From SMYC01 sp963578475 (GTDB lineage: Bacteria > Acidobacteriota > Vicinamibacteria > Marinacidobacterales > SMYC01), in assembly GCA_963578475.1 (NCBI GenBank), contig CAUZCL010000023.1, positions 1 through 64,000 on the forward strand: DNA of 64,000 nt, read 5' to 3'. Under the pieces are notes generated by a model. It saw nothing but the letters and a program-made list of their open reading frames with translations, was not told where the DNA came from and did not search any database. A program made the translations under genes and the position numbers. Below, piece after piece: positions 8,800-17,856 of this stretch (positions within the stretch are counted from its first letter, which is position 1; every line of letters starts with the position of its first letter).

Positions 8800-9742
8800 G
8801 CTCTGATTGGGAGCTTCTCTTTGGCTATCGACATGATACGGACGACTCCCGCGGCGCTCAGCCTTCGCTGCAGAATTTCGTCGAGACGAGTCGGCTACCG
8901 TCACCGAGTCCCGCGACGCGCATCATACGGTTCGGTTCGGCAGGATTTCTCTTTCAGCACAACAACAACCTCGAGCTGAACGGAGAGGCCTCCGTCTCGC
9001 GTATGCGCAGCGAAGCCGGCTTCGACCTGACCCGAGCCAGAGCCGGGGGGGGCGGGATATGGAATCATTCCGATCTCGAGATCGACGCACGCGCATTCAT
9101 CGATCGCATAACTGGCAGGCTTTCTCGGAGCGAGGCGCTCGTCGAGCTAGGCGTCGCCTATCGTTTTGCCGCGCACTTCGTCGCGACCGCTCGCACACGC
9201 CAAGAGTGGCAGCCCGGCGTGGAGCGGTTCCTCCGCGAGTACCGGGGCGGCGTGACTTACTTTGGCCGCCATTTCCGGTTCGCGCGCTCGAGTGAGTTTG
9301 CCGAGGAGTTGCTGCGCACCACCCGCCGCGTCAACGAGCTCGGTTACAACGAGCGGCGAGTCTATGACGTCGCCGCCCTACGCTCGCTTCGGGAGAGATT
9401 GTCGACCTCGTCGCACCGAGACGAGCTTGCAAGCGACATCGATGCCTTGTACCGGGCTCAAGTTCGTGATCGGAACGTCCCTCAGCTAGGCTTCGAGTTA
9501 ATAGTTGCCGTGGATGAGCTCGTGGGATCGGAAATCAATAGCTATCGCATGTTCGTAGGCGTTCCGTGGCGCAAGGCGTGGCCCTTCACACGAGGGGAGT
9601 CTCGCGTCGAATCGAGCTCAACCGAGAGCATCTACTGCAATTACGGTGGGCGGACGCGGGACAAACGCCGGAGCAGTTTGTTTATCTCGCCTCGCGCGAT
9701 CAACGTTTTACGGTCGACTACGTCTACGCGCTCGGTCGCTAG
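8800..9742 (+). pseudogene. Remnant of a beta-barrel-like protein (C-terminal part)
   Basis: An open frame with no plausible start of its own begins inside the tail of the amidohydrolase (SLRLSSDWELLFGYRHD) and runs through alternating polar/hydrophobic strands such as GFLFQHNNNLELNGEAS and LVELGVAYRFAAHFVATAR. Near 9570-9600 the frame changes; the continuation IELNREHLLQLRWADAG ... FTVDYVYALGR ends at TAG 9740. The strand pattern and the terminal aromatic/Arg end suggest an outer-membrane beta-barrel, but I do not recognise the family. It is both 5'-truncated and frameshifted. Confidence 0.5.
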
Positions 9743-10947
9743 TAAAGGAGACCCTCACATCGAAGTGGGTCAATGTGTGTACGAGCGGCTATCAGACTCA
9801 AGAAAACGTCGCGATATATGTCCCCGTAGGCGTCGTACGGCCTGACCTTGTCTTCGTAGTGGGTCGAGCGTTCGAGAGGCGTGCCCTCGAAATGCTCGTT
9901 GAAAGAAGCAAAAACGATGGTCGGGATTACCTTGGCGAATATCGGGTTTCCCGATAGTGAACATTCAATGGCCAGCCTCACGTTCTTTGCAAATAGAGCC
10001 GCTTCAAAGGTGTTCATATAGAAAGAAACCGTGCTTTGTTTGGATTTGGAATTGTCGAAGGCAAAAGACATCGGCAAGATCAAATCCGTGTCGGGGGCGT
10101 TTTCTGCAAGCCATCGAGACCACAAAGCTACTCCGGCAAAATACTGACTCACATATTTCTCGTTTGGACCTCCGTATTGCGCCAAGAAATGTTGGTCATA
10201 GGCTCCGTAGGCAGATATCGCGTCGAACGCGGGGATGAACTCCTTCCATTCGTCGAGAAGATTGCCTCTCAACGTGAAGTTCGACCCAATCAAGTAGAAA
10301 TCGGCATATGTCCGAGCGTCGGACACCGCCTCCTGAAAGGGGCCTCGGAAAGCATGTGAATACCAAACGAAAATGACAGGTCGGCCGTCGATTTTGAAGA
10401 ATCGGTCACGATGCTCCGGGTTCGAGAAATATTTTTTGTCTAGATGGATGATGTCTGAAATGAATTGAGCCCGCGTCTTCCATTGATTGAAATCGATTTT
10501 TTCTTCGTTCCCCTCGAGCAATATTCCTCTCGCTTCGTACAGCACGCTCACTTGAACGTCACGTTTCTTGTGGTACAAAGGAGCAACGCCGAAGAATATG
10601 TCCAAGAACTCGTCCCCCCGGCTGTCGTCTCTACCCCACCATGAGATCAGGGGTATCTCACCCCCTTGCAAGAACGTTGATTTGTGGAACGCGATCACAT
10701 AAGGATCGGTTGACTCGTATTCACCCAATCCATTGGCGGGAACCGTTGTTGTGTTGCGAAAATTAGTGCCGTTATACCAATTGACATAGTGAGCTAAGGT
10801 TGTCACACGAACCGGTTCTGAAATGGCCTGGGTAGCGCTCACTTCCGATGTGGTTTGAAGCCCAGCGGCCGCAAGCAGGCACAGGGCATAAAACGCTTTA
10901 GCCGACAAGATTCCTCTTAACATTCGACGCATACCTCTTGGTTCCAC
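9739..10947 (-). CDS. GH99-like glycoside hydrolase family protein, secreted
   Basis: A 402-residue protein with a signal peptide (about residues 1-40, hydrophobic AFYALCLLAAAGL). A TIM-barrel-like body opens with TLAHYVNWYNGTNF, carries ISWWGRDDSRGDEF and DGRPVIFVWYSHAF, and ends with IVFASFNEHFEGTPLE. These positions match glycosyl hydrolase family 99/71-type enzymes (endo-mannosidase/mannanase and relatives). GTG 10947 or the ATGs at 10932 and 10923 could start it. Base composition is visibly lower in GC (one sampled line about 45%, against about 60% in the neighbouring DUF5916 gene), suggesting acquisition. Its stop codon overlaps that of the convergent beta-barrel remnant. Confidence 0.7.
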   Translation of the reverse strand: MEPRGMRRMLRGILSAKAFYALCLLAAAGLQTTSEVSATQAISEPVRVTTLAHYVNWYNGTNFRNTTTVPANGLGEYESTDPYVIAFHKSTFLQGGEIPLISWWGRDDSRGDEFLDIFFGVAPLYHKKRDVQVSVLYEARGILLEGNEEKIDFNQWKTRAQFISDIIHLDKKYFSNPEHRDRFFKIDGRPVIFVWYSHAFRGPFQEAVSDARTYADFYLIGSNFTLRGNLLDEWKEFIPAFDAISAYGAYDQHFLAQYGGPNEKYVSQYFAGVALWSRWLAENAPDTDLILPMSFAFDNSKSKQSTVSFYMNTFEAALFAKNVRLAIECSLSGNPIFAKVIPTIVFASFNEHFEGTPLERSTHYEDKVRPYDAYGDIYRDVFLSLIAARTHIDPLRCEGLLY

Positions 10948-11295
10948 TCTGCCGTCATTCGTTTGCTGCTCGTCACAGTGGATCGCTCAACCCGCTGAAG
11001 GACCTCCGGGAACGCGCCGGTTGGCTTCATGGATCCGCTCGGACTTAATATTTCAACAGCCTATCTCTTGGCATCTGTGTCAGGGGGGAGCAAGGTCACT
11101 CTCCGGAGGCAGAGCCTCTGCTCGATGGCGGCGGGGCCCGTCTGGGCCGCCACGCCAATCATACCGGATAGGGCGCGTCAGAGCTATCCGCATCTGGAGT
11201 CGGCCAGCCGATAGTTGACGTCGCGCTAAGCTGCTGAACCGTATAAGCTTGTCGACTAATTGCTTTTATTTGTCCCGCCGTTTAGATTGGTTACC
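10948..11295. other. Intergenic region between divergent genes
   Basis: About 350 bp with no convincing gene. Short frames near 11021-11218 on the plus strand have no recognisable motif. The 3' end is AT-rich (TAATTGCTTTTATTTG) just ahead of the DUF5916 gene and could hold its promoter; no clear -35/-10 pair is seen. Confidence 0.4.
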
Positions 11296-13539
11296 ATGTG
11301 TAAGGCTGCTCTGAAGAGGAAGCTCCAAGCAACTCTCATCTTGACGTTCGTGGCGTGCCACGGTGCTCTCGCCCTAGGCAGCGAGACTCCCGCGGCGACG
11401 ACACGGGTCGCGGAAGCGGCCAAGACCGAGGAAGCTCCCGTCATCAATGGAAGGGTCGACGACGATCTCTGGCAAAAAGCCACGGTCATCACTGATTTCG
11501 TCCAAGCGGAGCGCTACGAAGGACAACCGGCCACGGAGAAAACCGAAGTCCGGATCCTCTACGACGACCGGAACATTTATATTGGCGTCATCTGCTTCGA
11601 TTCGGAGCCGAATCAGATCATCGTGACGGACGCACGGCGCGATTCGAACCTCGACGACTCGGATTCATTTCGCATCATCTTCGACACCTATAATGACAAG
11701 CAAAATGGGTTCGTCTTCGGCACCAACCCTGCTGGCATCGAGTACGACGCCCAGGTAACGAACCAAGGGCAGGGCGGCGGAGGCGGCCCCGGTCGCGGAA
11801 GCGGGCGACGTTCCCAGGGCGGCGCCGGCGCTGGATTCAACTTGAACTGGGATACGAGCTTCACCGTCGCGACCGCCCGCGGCGACTATGGCTGGTCGGC
11901 CGAGTTCGCCATCCCCCTGCGCACGCTGCGCTATGAGTCCGACAAACCTCAGACCTGGGGCTTGAACTTCCAAAGAAACGTGCGCCGCAAACGCGAAATC
12001 GTTTATTGGTCGCCGGTCTCGCGCATCTTCAACCTCAACCGCGTCTCCTCCGCGGGCATTCTCGAAGGTCTCGAGCTGTCGACGCCACGGAACTTCAAAG
12101 TGACGCCCTATGCCTTGGGCGCGGGCGATCGCGACTACGCCAACGCATCCACAAATAAAGACGCCGAGTGGGGGGTGGACGCCAAACTCGGCATTACGCC
12201 GGCCATGAATCTCGACCTCACCTACAACACCGACTTCGCCCAAGTCGAAGTCGACGCCCAACAGGTTAACCTGACACGCTTCAACTTGTTCTTTCCGGAA
12301 AAGCGGCCCTTCTTTCTCGAGAACGCTGGGCACTTCACCATGGGCCAGTCCCAAGCGGTAGAGCTGTTCTTCAGCCGCCGCATCGGCATCAGTGACGCGG
12401 GCGAGATCGTGCCGATCTTAGGCGGTGCCCGCTTGAGCGGCAAGCTCCGCGATTTCGACGTTGGCGTCATGAACATGCAAACCCAGGACAAAGCCGGGGT
12501 TGCGGTAGCCAACAACTACACCGTCGCGAGCGTGATCCGAGAATTCCCGAACCGCTCGCGCATTGGCGCGTTGTTCGTCAATCGAGTCGCGACCGGAGAC
12601 TTGGCGGGTGAGAATGACTGGAACCGGACCTTCGGACTCGACGGCAAACTCGGTATCGGAGAAGCGTTTACCTTGACCGGCTTTGCCGCGCGGACCCAAA
12701 CACCGGGCCTCGAAGGCGGCGAGCATGCCTTGAACGCTCGCGCCGAATATCAGAGTACGAGAGGCCGCGTTTGGATGGGAGTGGCAGAAGTCGGCGAGAA
12801 CTTCAACCCCGAGGTGGGTTTTCTGCGTCGCGACGATTACCGCAGCATCAACACAGGGGTTTTCATGAACCTACGCCCCGACATCGAATGGTTGCGCGAG
12901 CTCCGACCCCACGTAACCTATAGCGGCTTCTGGGCTCTCGATGGCTTCAAGGAGACCGCAGACCTCCACTTCGATACCCATATCGATTTCGAGAACGGCG
13001 CTTTTTTCAGCCCCGCCGTCAATCGGCCGGTGGAAGGATTGAAAGAGTCTTTCGAGATCGCCGATGGGATCATCGTGCAGCCGGGAACCTATCAAAACTG
13101 GGAAATGGCGTGGCGGTGGAACACGAACCAAGCGGCGCCTGTGTCTTATTCAGGCAGCCTGCAGAATGGCGGCTTTCTCTCGGGCAGCAAGACCACCGTC
13201 GACACGACGATCAACTACCGCTACAAGTCGAAGATCATCACGTCAGCGACATGGTCCTACAACGATGTCGATCTCGTCGAAGGAAGCTTCATCACCAATC
13301 TCGGCCAGTTCCGCATCAGCTACAACTTTTCCCCGCTTATCTACCTGCAAGCCTTCGTCCAATATAATGACAATCTCGACTTGTGGACATCGAACATCCG
13401 CTTCAGCTGGCTCAACACGGCGGGAACGGGCTTGTTCATCGTCTACAATAACGCCACAGGTTTGGGGAACGAGCGCTTTGGGCCGCAAAATCGAAGCTTC
13501 ATCGTGAAATACAACTATCAATTCGACCTGCTCCATTGA
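11296..13539 (+). CDS. DUF5916 protein with CBM9-like N-terminal domain
   Basis: A 747-residue exported protein. After a signal peptide (MCKAALKRKLQATLILTF..., to about residue 30) comes a carbohydrate-binding-module-9-like beta-sandwich, recognisable from APVINGRVDDDLWQKATVI, VRILYDDRNIYIGVICFD and EFAIPLRTLRY. A DUF5916 beta-barrel-like region follows, with the signature FNLFFPEKRPFFLENAG. A Gly-rich loop (GGGGGPGRGSGRR) lies between strands. The family is common in Acidobacteriota and Bacteroidota outer membranes; its function is unknown, possibly glycan-related. The ATG at 11296 is preferred to an upstream TTG. The downstream lipoprotein gene overlaps the stop region. Confidence 0.85.
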   Translation: MCKAALKRKLQATLILTFVACHGALALGSETPAATTRVAEAAKTEEAPVINGRVDDDLWQKATVITDFVQAERYEGQPATEKTEVRILYDDRNIYIGVICFDSEPNQIIVTDARRDSNLDDSDSFRIIFDTYNDKQNGFVFGTNPAGIEYDAQVTNQGQGGGGGPGRGSGRRSQGGAGAGFNLNWDTSFTVATARGDYGWSAEFAIPLRTLRYESDKPQTWGLNFQRNVRRKREIVYWSPVSRIFNLNRVSSAGILEGLELSTPRNFKVTPYALGAGDRDYANASTNKDAEWGVDAKLGITPAMNLDLTYNTDFAQVEVDAQQVNLTRFNLFFPEKRPFFLENAGHFTMGQSQAVELFFSRRIGISDAGEIVPILGGARLSGKLRDFDVGVMNMQTQDKAGVAVANNYTVASVIREFPNRSRIGALFVNRVATGDLAGENDWNRTFGLDGKLGIGEAFTLTGFAARTQTPGLEGGEHALNARAEYQSTRGRVWMGVAEVGENFNPEVGFLRRDDYRSINTGVFMNLRPDIEWLRELRPHVTYSGFWALDGFKETADLHFDTHIDFENGAFFSPAVNRPVEGLKESFEIADGIIVQPGTYQNWEMAWRWNTNQAAPVSYSGSLQNGGFLSGSKTTVDTTINYRYKSKIITSATWSYNDVDLVEGSFITNLGQFRISYNFSPLIYLQAFVQYNDNLDLWTSNIRFSWLNTAGTGLFIVYNNATGLGNERFGPQNRSFIVKYNYQFDLLH

Positions 13540-13574
13540 ACAAGCCCTTGTCCAACCTAGTAGGATCGCGGGCT

Positions 13575-14552
13575 GTGAAACGTTTCGCCATTCTTTTGCT
13601 CGCCGTCGGGCTCAGCGGGTCGGTGTCGTGCGTCTCCCGAAGGGTCGATGTGGTGCCGTTCCTGGCGCCGACGGAGAACGCGACGCTCGATCAGCTCGTC
13701 GCGCACATCAACGAGTGGCGCAAGATCGACTCGCTCGTGCTACGCGTCGATTTGCAGTTCGAGACAGTAGAAAAGGTGGAAAAGGGGGAGGGCCGTCAAT
13801 ACCGCACCGCCCAGGGGCGCCTCCTTCTGCAGCGTCCGAACCGCATCCGGCTGAGCATCGAGGCCCCGATCCTGAGCACCAATATCGCGGAGATGGCATC
13901 GGACGGCGAGCGTTTTCAGCTCTTGATCTATCCACTCGACTACCGGGCTCTGATCGAGGGTCAGAACGACGCGAGCTATGGCGAAGAGGTGAGGAGGCTC
14001 GACCAGGACCCGGAGCTCAAGAAAGCGGGGCCTATCGTCAACATCCGGCCACAACACTTCACGGATGCGTTCCTTCTCTCCCCTCTCCCCGTCGACGATC
14101 CCTACACGGTCGCATTCCTTCAAGAAGAGCACGTCATCGAGGCGGATCGGCGTCCAGGGGCGAAGAAGAACAGCCAAGTCAAGAAGAGCTACTACGTGGT
14201 CACAGTCCTCCGCCTCGGTGAGAACGCGCCGCGAGCTCGCTATTGGTTCGACCGCAGCTCAGAGCTCTTGGTGAGACGCCAGCAGGCCTACGACGCCGAG
14301 GGGCGCCTCGTCGCCGATATCGATTACACGAATTACTTGCCGCCTCGAGGCGAGGCCGGCCCCCGAATCGCCTCTCGCGTCCGCATCGAGCGTCCTTACG
14401 ACAACTACACGCTTGTCGTGAACGTGAGAAACGACGACATCATGATCAATCGCGATCTTCCCGATACGGCTTTCGTAATCACAGCGCCCGCCGCCTGGGG
14501 CGACTCACTGCGCCGCATCAACCTCGACAAGCAAAACGATACTTCGCCCTGA
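13575..14552 (+). CDS. LolA/LolB-like outer-membrane lipoprotein
   Basis: A 325-residue predicted lipoprotein (VKRFAILLLAVGLSGSVSC, Cys at residue 19). The body alternates beta-strands of the LolA/LolB/DUF4292 type: LDQLVAHINEWRKIDSLVLR, RLLLQRPNRIRLSIEAPI, ARYWFDRSSELLVRRQ. I infer an envelope lipoprotein with a lipid-binding half-barrel. The GTG at 13575 puts the signal peptide first; a TTG at 13536 overlapping the DUF5916 stop (TTGA) is an alternative and would imply coupling. Together with the DUF5916 gene it looks like an envelope pair. Confidence 0.65.
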   Translation: MKRFAILLLAVGLSGSVSCVSRRVDVVPFLAPTENATLDQLVAHINEWRKIDSLVLRVDLQFETVEKVEKGEGRQYRTAQGRLLLQRPNRIRLSIEAPILSTNIAEMASDGERFQLLIYPLDYRALIEGQNDASYGEEVRRLDQDPELKKAGPIVNIRPQHFTDAFLLSPLPVDDPYTVAFLQEEHVIEADRRPGAKKNSQVKKSYYVVTVLRLGENAPRARYWFDRSSELLVRRQQAYDAEGRLVADIDYTNYLPPRGEAGPRIASRVRIERPYDNYTLVVNVRNDDIMINRDLPDTAFVITAPAAWGDSLRRINLDKQNDTSP

Positions 14553-14555
14553 AGA

Positions 14556-15683
14556 TCAGCGGCGCCCGATCCTGACGTTCCGGTAAATGACGCCGACGAT
14601 GGCCTCCGCGCGCTCTTGGACGCCGAGCTCGATCCAGTGGTCTCTCGGGGAGTAGCTCGGGCCGTAACTGGTGCTCATGATCACACGCCCGTCCAGAAAC
14701 ACCCGGGCCTGGTTACCGCCGCCACCGGGGCCCCACTCGACGCGCCAGCGATAAGCGTGGCTCGGATTCCAGTCGAGAAAATCCCAGCCCACGTCGTGCT
14801 GCTCGCCGTTCGCAATGAAACGCATCCGGACATAAGGCGAGTTGTGGCCTTGGGTGTCGAGCTTCCGAATATGCACCCGGAACGGGTTCTCGCGATAGGC
14901 GCCCCGCGACGGGTCCCACATCCCCAGGAGCGAGAAGGCATCGCGCTCTGGATTGCGCGGCGTCAGATTGGTGTTCTCCCATTCGACGAAACCGCTTCGG
15001 ATCGTCGGCACGACGTATCGGATATAGTTTCCACGATGCCGCACCTGCCAGCCCGACCCGGTGAACCTACCACCGGAAACCTGGCCGACCGAGCCCCCAT
15101 TCGTGAGCGGATCGGAAATCTCCGACGAGCCCGACGGCCCGGGTGGGCTAGGAGTGGGGCTCGGGCTCGATCCGATGAAGACATCCGAAATGGGCGAGAA
15201 AGGGCCTGGCCCTTGCGCACCGGTCGCGCGCGCGCGCCAGAAATAGCGCCCCGCTCCAAGCGCCGGAGTCACCTCCCACGTCGTTGTCCCTCCTGATCCT
15301 TGAGGGAAGCCGGAAATCTCCGCGGCCATTTGGGAGAAGGCGTCGTTGGTCGACATTTGAAACGCATAGGTGAGCGCGTATCCGTCTGACACGCTCGCGT
15401 TGCGAACCGTCAACGGGGGCGTGGTATCTGCAGTGGACGCACCCGGCAGCGGATCCAAGATTGTCGGAGCACCGACACCGTTCACGGAACCGCCCGCCGG
15501 TGGCGCCGGCGTGGTTCCTCCCGCGGAAACGGTGGAGCCCGGCTGGACGGTAGCGACACTCGAAGAACCTGTGAGCGGTACGGGGTCCGGATCCTCGAGG
15601 CTCTTGCAGCCGGCCGGGATCGACGCGGCGACGACGAGCATGAAGAGAAATAAAGCTCTAGCGTTTTGTTCTTGCTGGTTCAT
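14556..15683 (-). CDS. Secreted lipoprotein with Fn3-like and concanavalin-like domains
   Basis: A 375-residue predicted lipoprotein (hydrophobic leader ending SIPAGC). A Gly/Pro/Thr/Ser-rich linker (about 30-75) is followed by a fibronectin-like segment with the usual ...FWRARATGAQGPGPFS end. A second Pro/Ser linker (PSPTPSPPGPSGSS) leads to a C-terminal beta-jelly-roll: GFVEWENTNLTPRNPERDAF, DWNPSHAYRWRVEWGPG, ARVFLDGRVIMS. The last part resembles LamG/concanavalin-type carbohydrate-binding folds. No catalytic residues are evident. The ATG at 15683 is chosen because the signal peptide follows. Convergent with the LolA-like gene, 3 nt between stops. Confidence 0.65.
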   Translation of the reverse strand: MNQQEQNARALFLFMLVVAASIPAGCKSLEDPDPVPLTGSSSVATVQPGSTVSAGGTTPAPPAGGSVNGVGAPTILDPLPGASTADTTPPLTVRNASVSDGYALTYAFQMSTNDAFSQMAAEISGFPQGSGGTTTWEVTPALGAGRYFWRARATGAQGPGPFSPISDVFIGSSPSPTPSPPGPSGSSEISDPLTNGGSVGQVSGGRFTGSGWQVRHRGNYIRYVVPTIRSGFVEWENTNLTPRNPERDAFSLLGMWDPSRGAYRENPFRVHIRKLDTQGHNSPYVRMRFIANGEQHDVGWDFLDWNPSHAYRWRVEWGPGGGGNQARVFLDGRVIMSTSYGPSYSPRDHWIELGVQERAEAIVGVIYRNVRIGRR

Positions 15684-15953
15684 TGAGTCGGCTCGCGACA
15701 GGGTAGACGAACGAACGCCGACATGGAGCACGTCGCCACGGGCGAGGGTACGGCGTACGTTCTTCGGCCGGACGCATTCGGCTGCATCGATTTCTTCCGA
15801 CTTATTCTTTGATATGAGAAAAGACAATCATAGCATTCTGCCTGGCTACGTAAAGGAGTAAAAACGATGAGCGCAATGTGGATTGATGAGGCTTCGGTGG
15901 CGGCGGCGGCGAAAGAAAGATAAATGGTAATGTGGTGACTGCGAAGGCACGCA

Positions 15954-17813
15954 ATGAAACATCGTGATCGAGAGCTCGGCATGGATTGCGCGATTACGCG
16001 TCGCGACTTTTTGAACGGCGTGAGCGTGGCCGTGGGAGGGAGCCTCCTCGCGGGCCCGCTCGCTCGCTTCGGCAACGCGGCCAGGGCCTATCCTCCGGCA
16101 CTTACAGGAATGCGCGGAAGCCACGACGGCTCCTGGGAGGTCGCGCACGGCATGCGGGACGGCCGCACCTGGGAAGGAGCAGATACCGGCGAGTCCTACG
16201 ATCTCGTCGTCGTGGGCGGCGGCATCAGCGGCTTGTCGGCCGCCTATTTCTATCGTAAAGCGATGGGCCACGACGCCCGCATCCTCGTCATCGACAACCA
16301 TGACGACTTCGGCGGGCACGCGAAGCGGAACGAGTTCGTGCACGAAGGCCGCACCTTCATCGGCTATGGCGGAACGCAGTCGATTGACACGCCGTCGGGT
16401 TACAGCGCGGAAGCAATGGGGCTCTTGAAAGAGCTCGGCGTCGATATCGAGCGCTTCTATACGGCTTTCGACCGCGAGCTCTATTCATCGCTCGATTTGA
16501 GCCGCGGCGTATTTTTCGACAAAGAGACCTTCGGCGAAGACCGACTCGTCGCGCAGCCTCGTGGCTCGTCCACCGAAGACTTCGCGAAACAGACGCCTCT
16601 ATCTGCGCATGCCCAAACAGACCTCGTCCGACTCTCCGAAGAAGTCATCGATTACATGCCGGGGCTGACGGAGGACGAGAAGAAGACCAAGCTCGCTAAA
16701 ACGAGCTACCTCGCCTTTCTCGAGGACTACGCCAAAGTGCAGGGAGAGGTCGTGAAATATCTCTACACCCGTCCACACGGGCTCTTCGCGATGGGCATCG
16801 ACGGCGTGCCGGCGCTCGATTGCTGGGCTCTAGGCTATCCCGGCTTTCAGGGGATGGGGCTCACTCGAGGCGACGCGCCCGGCCTGAGCGCCACGGCGAA
16901 GCCGAAGCCGAGAGAGCCATACATTTTCCACTTCCCCGACGGCAACGCATCCATCGCACGCCTCTTGGTTCGAAGCCTCGTTCCTGGCGCCGCAACCGGA
17001 CACACGATGGAGGACATCGTCACCGCACGGATGGATTACGAGAAGCTCGACGCGGACGGCGCAAAGGTTCGCATCCGCTTGAGCAGCACCGTCGTTTCAG
17101 TGAAGCAAACCGCATCGGAAGCGCAGGTCACCTATGTGCGCAACGGCGGCGCGGAGACCGTCCGTGCCAGCTTCGTCGTCTTGGCTTGCTGGCACGCTGT
17201 GATCCCTTCGCTGTGCCCAGAGCTTCCCAAGGAGCAAAAAGACGCGCTCCTTTACGGCCCCAAGGTTCCACTCGTTTATACGAACGTTCTCATCCGCAAC
17301 TGGACTTCGTTCGCGAGGCTAGGCGTCAACAGCATCTACTGTCCTGGCAGCTACAATGTTGGGATCAGCCTCGATTTTCCGGTCAGCCTTGGGTCCTATG
17401 AGCATTCGAGGACACCGGAAGATCCGATCGTGCTCCATTTGACGAAGACGCCGTGTCATCCTGGCGGGAGCTCACGGGAGCAACACGCGGCCGGCCGCTA
17501 CGAGCTTTCCTCGACGAGCTTCGAGACTTTCGAGAGGAAAACGCGCGAACAGCTCGGAAGCGCACTCGCAGGCGGCGGGCTCGATCCCGCGCGCGATATC
17601 CTCGCCATGACGGTCAACCGATGGCCTCACGGCTACGCTTATGAATACAACTCGCTATGGGATCTGCCGTTTCCGCCGGGTACAGCCCCCTGCGAGATCG
17701 CAAGGCAGCCCTTCGGTAGAATTCACATCGCGAACTCGGATGCGGAGGCTTACGCTTATACGGACGCCGCCATCAATCAGGGCTACCGTGCGGTCCGCGA
17801 GATCGTCGCCTAG
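15954..17813 (+). CDS. Tat-exported FAD-dependent amine dehydrogenase, spermidine-dehydrogenase-like
   Basis: A 619-residue flavoprotein with a twin-arginine signal (ITRRDFLNG, residues 14-22), so it is folded and exported. The dinucleotide fold DLVVVGGGISGLSAAYFYRK lies near residues 82-101, followed by VIDNHDDFGGHAKRNEF. Length, Tat signal and the C-terminal IHIANSDAEAYAYTDAAINQ flavin motif match the periplasmic spermidine dehydrogenase (SpdH) group, which oxidises polyamines with haem/FAD. A DAO-type oxidase remnant and an ALDH7 gene follow on the same strand, consistent with amine/lysine-type catabolism. Substrate is inferred. An ATG at 15981 is an alternative start. Confidence 0.8.
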   Translation: MKHRDRELGMDCAITRRDFLNGVSVAVGGSLLAGPLARFGNAARAYPPALTGMRGSHDGSWEVAHGMRDGRTWEGADTGESYDLVVVGGGISGLSAAYFYRKAMGHDARILVIDNHDDFGGHAKRNEFVHEGRTFIGYGGTQSIDTPSGYSAEAMGLLKELGVDIERFYTAFDRELYSSLDLSRGVFFDKETFGEDRLVAQPRGSSTEDFAKQTPLSAHAQTDLVRLSEEVIDYMPGLTEDEKKTKLAKTSYLAFLEDYAKVQGEVVKYLYTRPHGLFAMGIDGVPALDCWALGYPGFQGMGLTRGDAPGLSATAKPKPREPYIFHFPDGNASIARLLVRSLVPGAATGHTMEDIVTARMDYEKLDADGAKVRIRLSSTVVSVKQTASEAQVTYVRNGGAETVRASFVVLACWHAVIPSLCPELPKEQKDALLYGPKVPLVYTNVLIRNWTSFARLGVNSIYCPGSYNVGISLDFPVSLGSYEHSRTPEDPIVLHLTKTPCHPGGSSREQHAAGRYELSSTSFETFERKTREQLGSALAGGGLDPARDILAMTVNRWPHGYAYEYNSLWDLPFPPGTAPCEIARQPFGRIHIANSDAEAYAYTDAAINQGYRAVREIVA

Positions 17814-17856
17814 CCTCTAAAGTTAGATTTAATCGAAAGCAGCTATAGTTTGCATC

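Noticed and set aside
11021..11218. Small plus-strand ORFs upstream of the DUF5916 gene
   Set aside because: No start signal, no signal peptide and no domain; different frames overlap.
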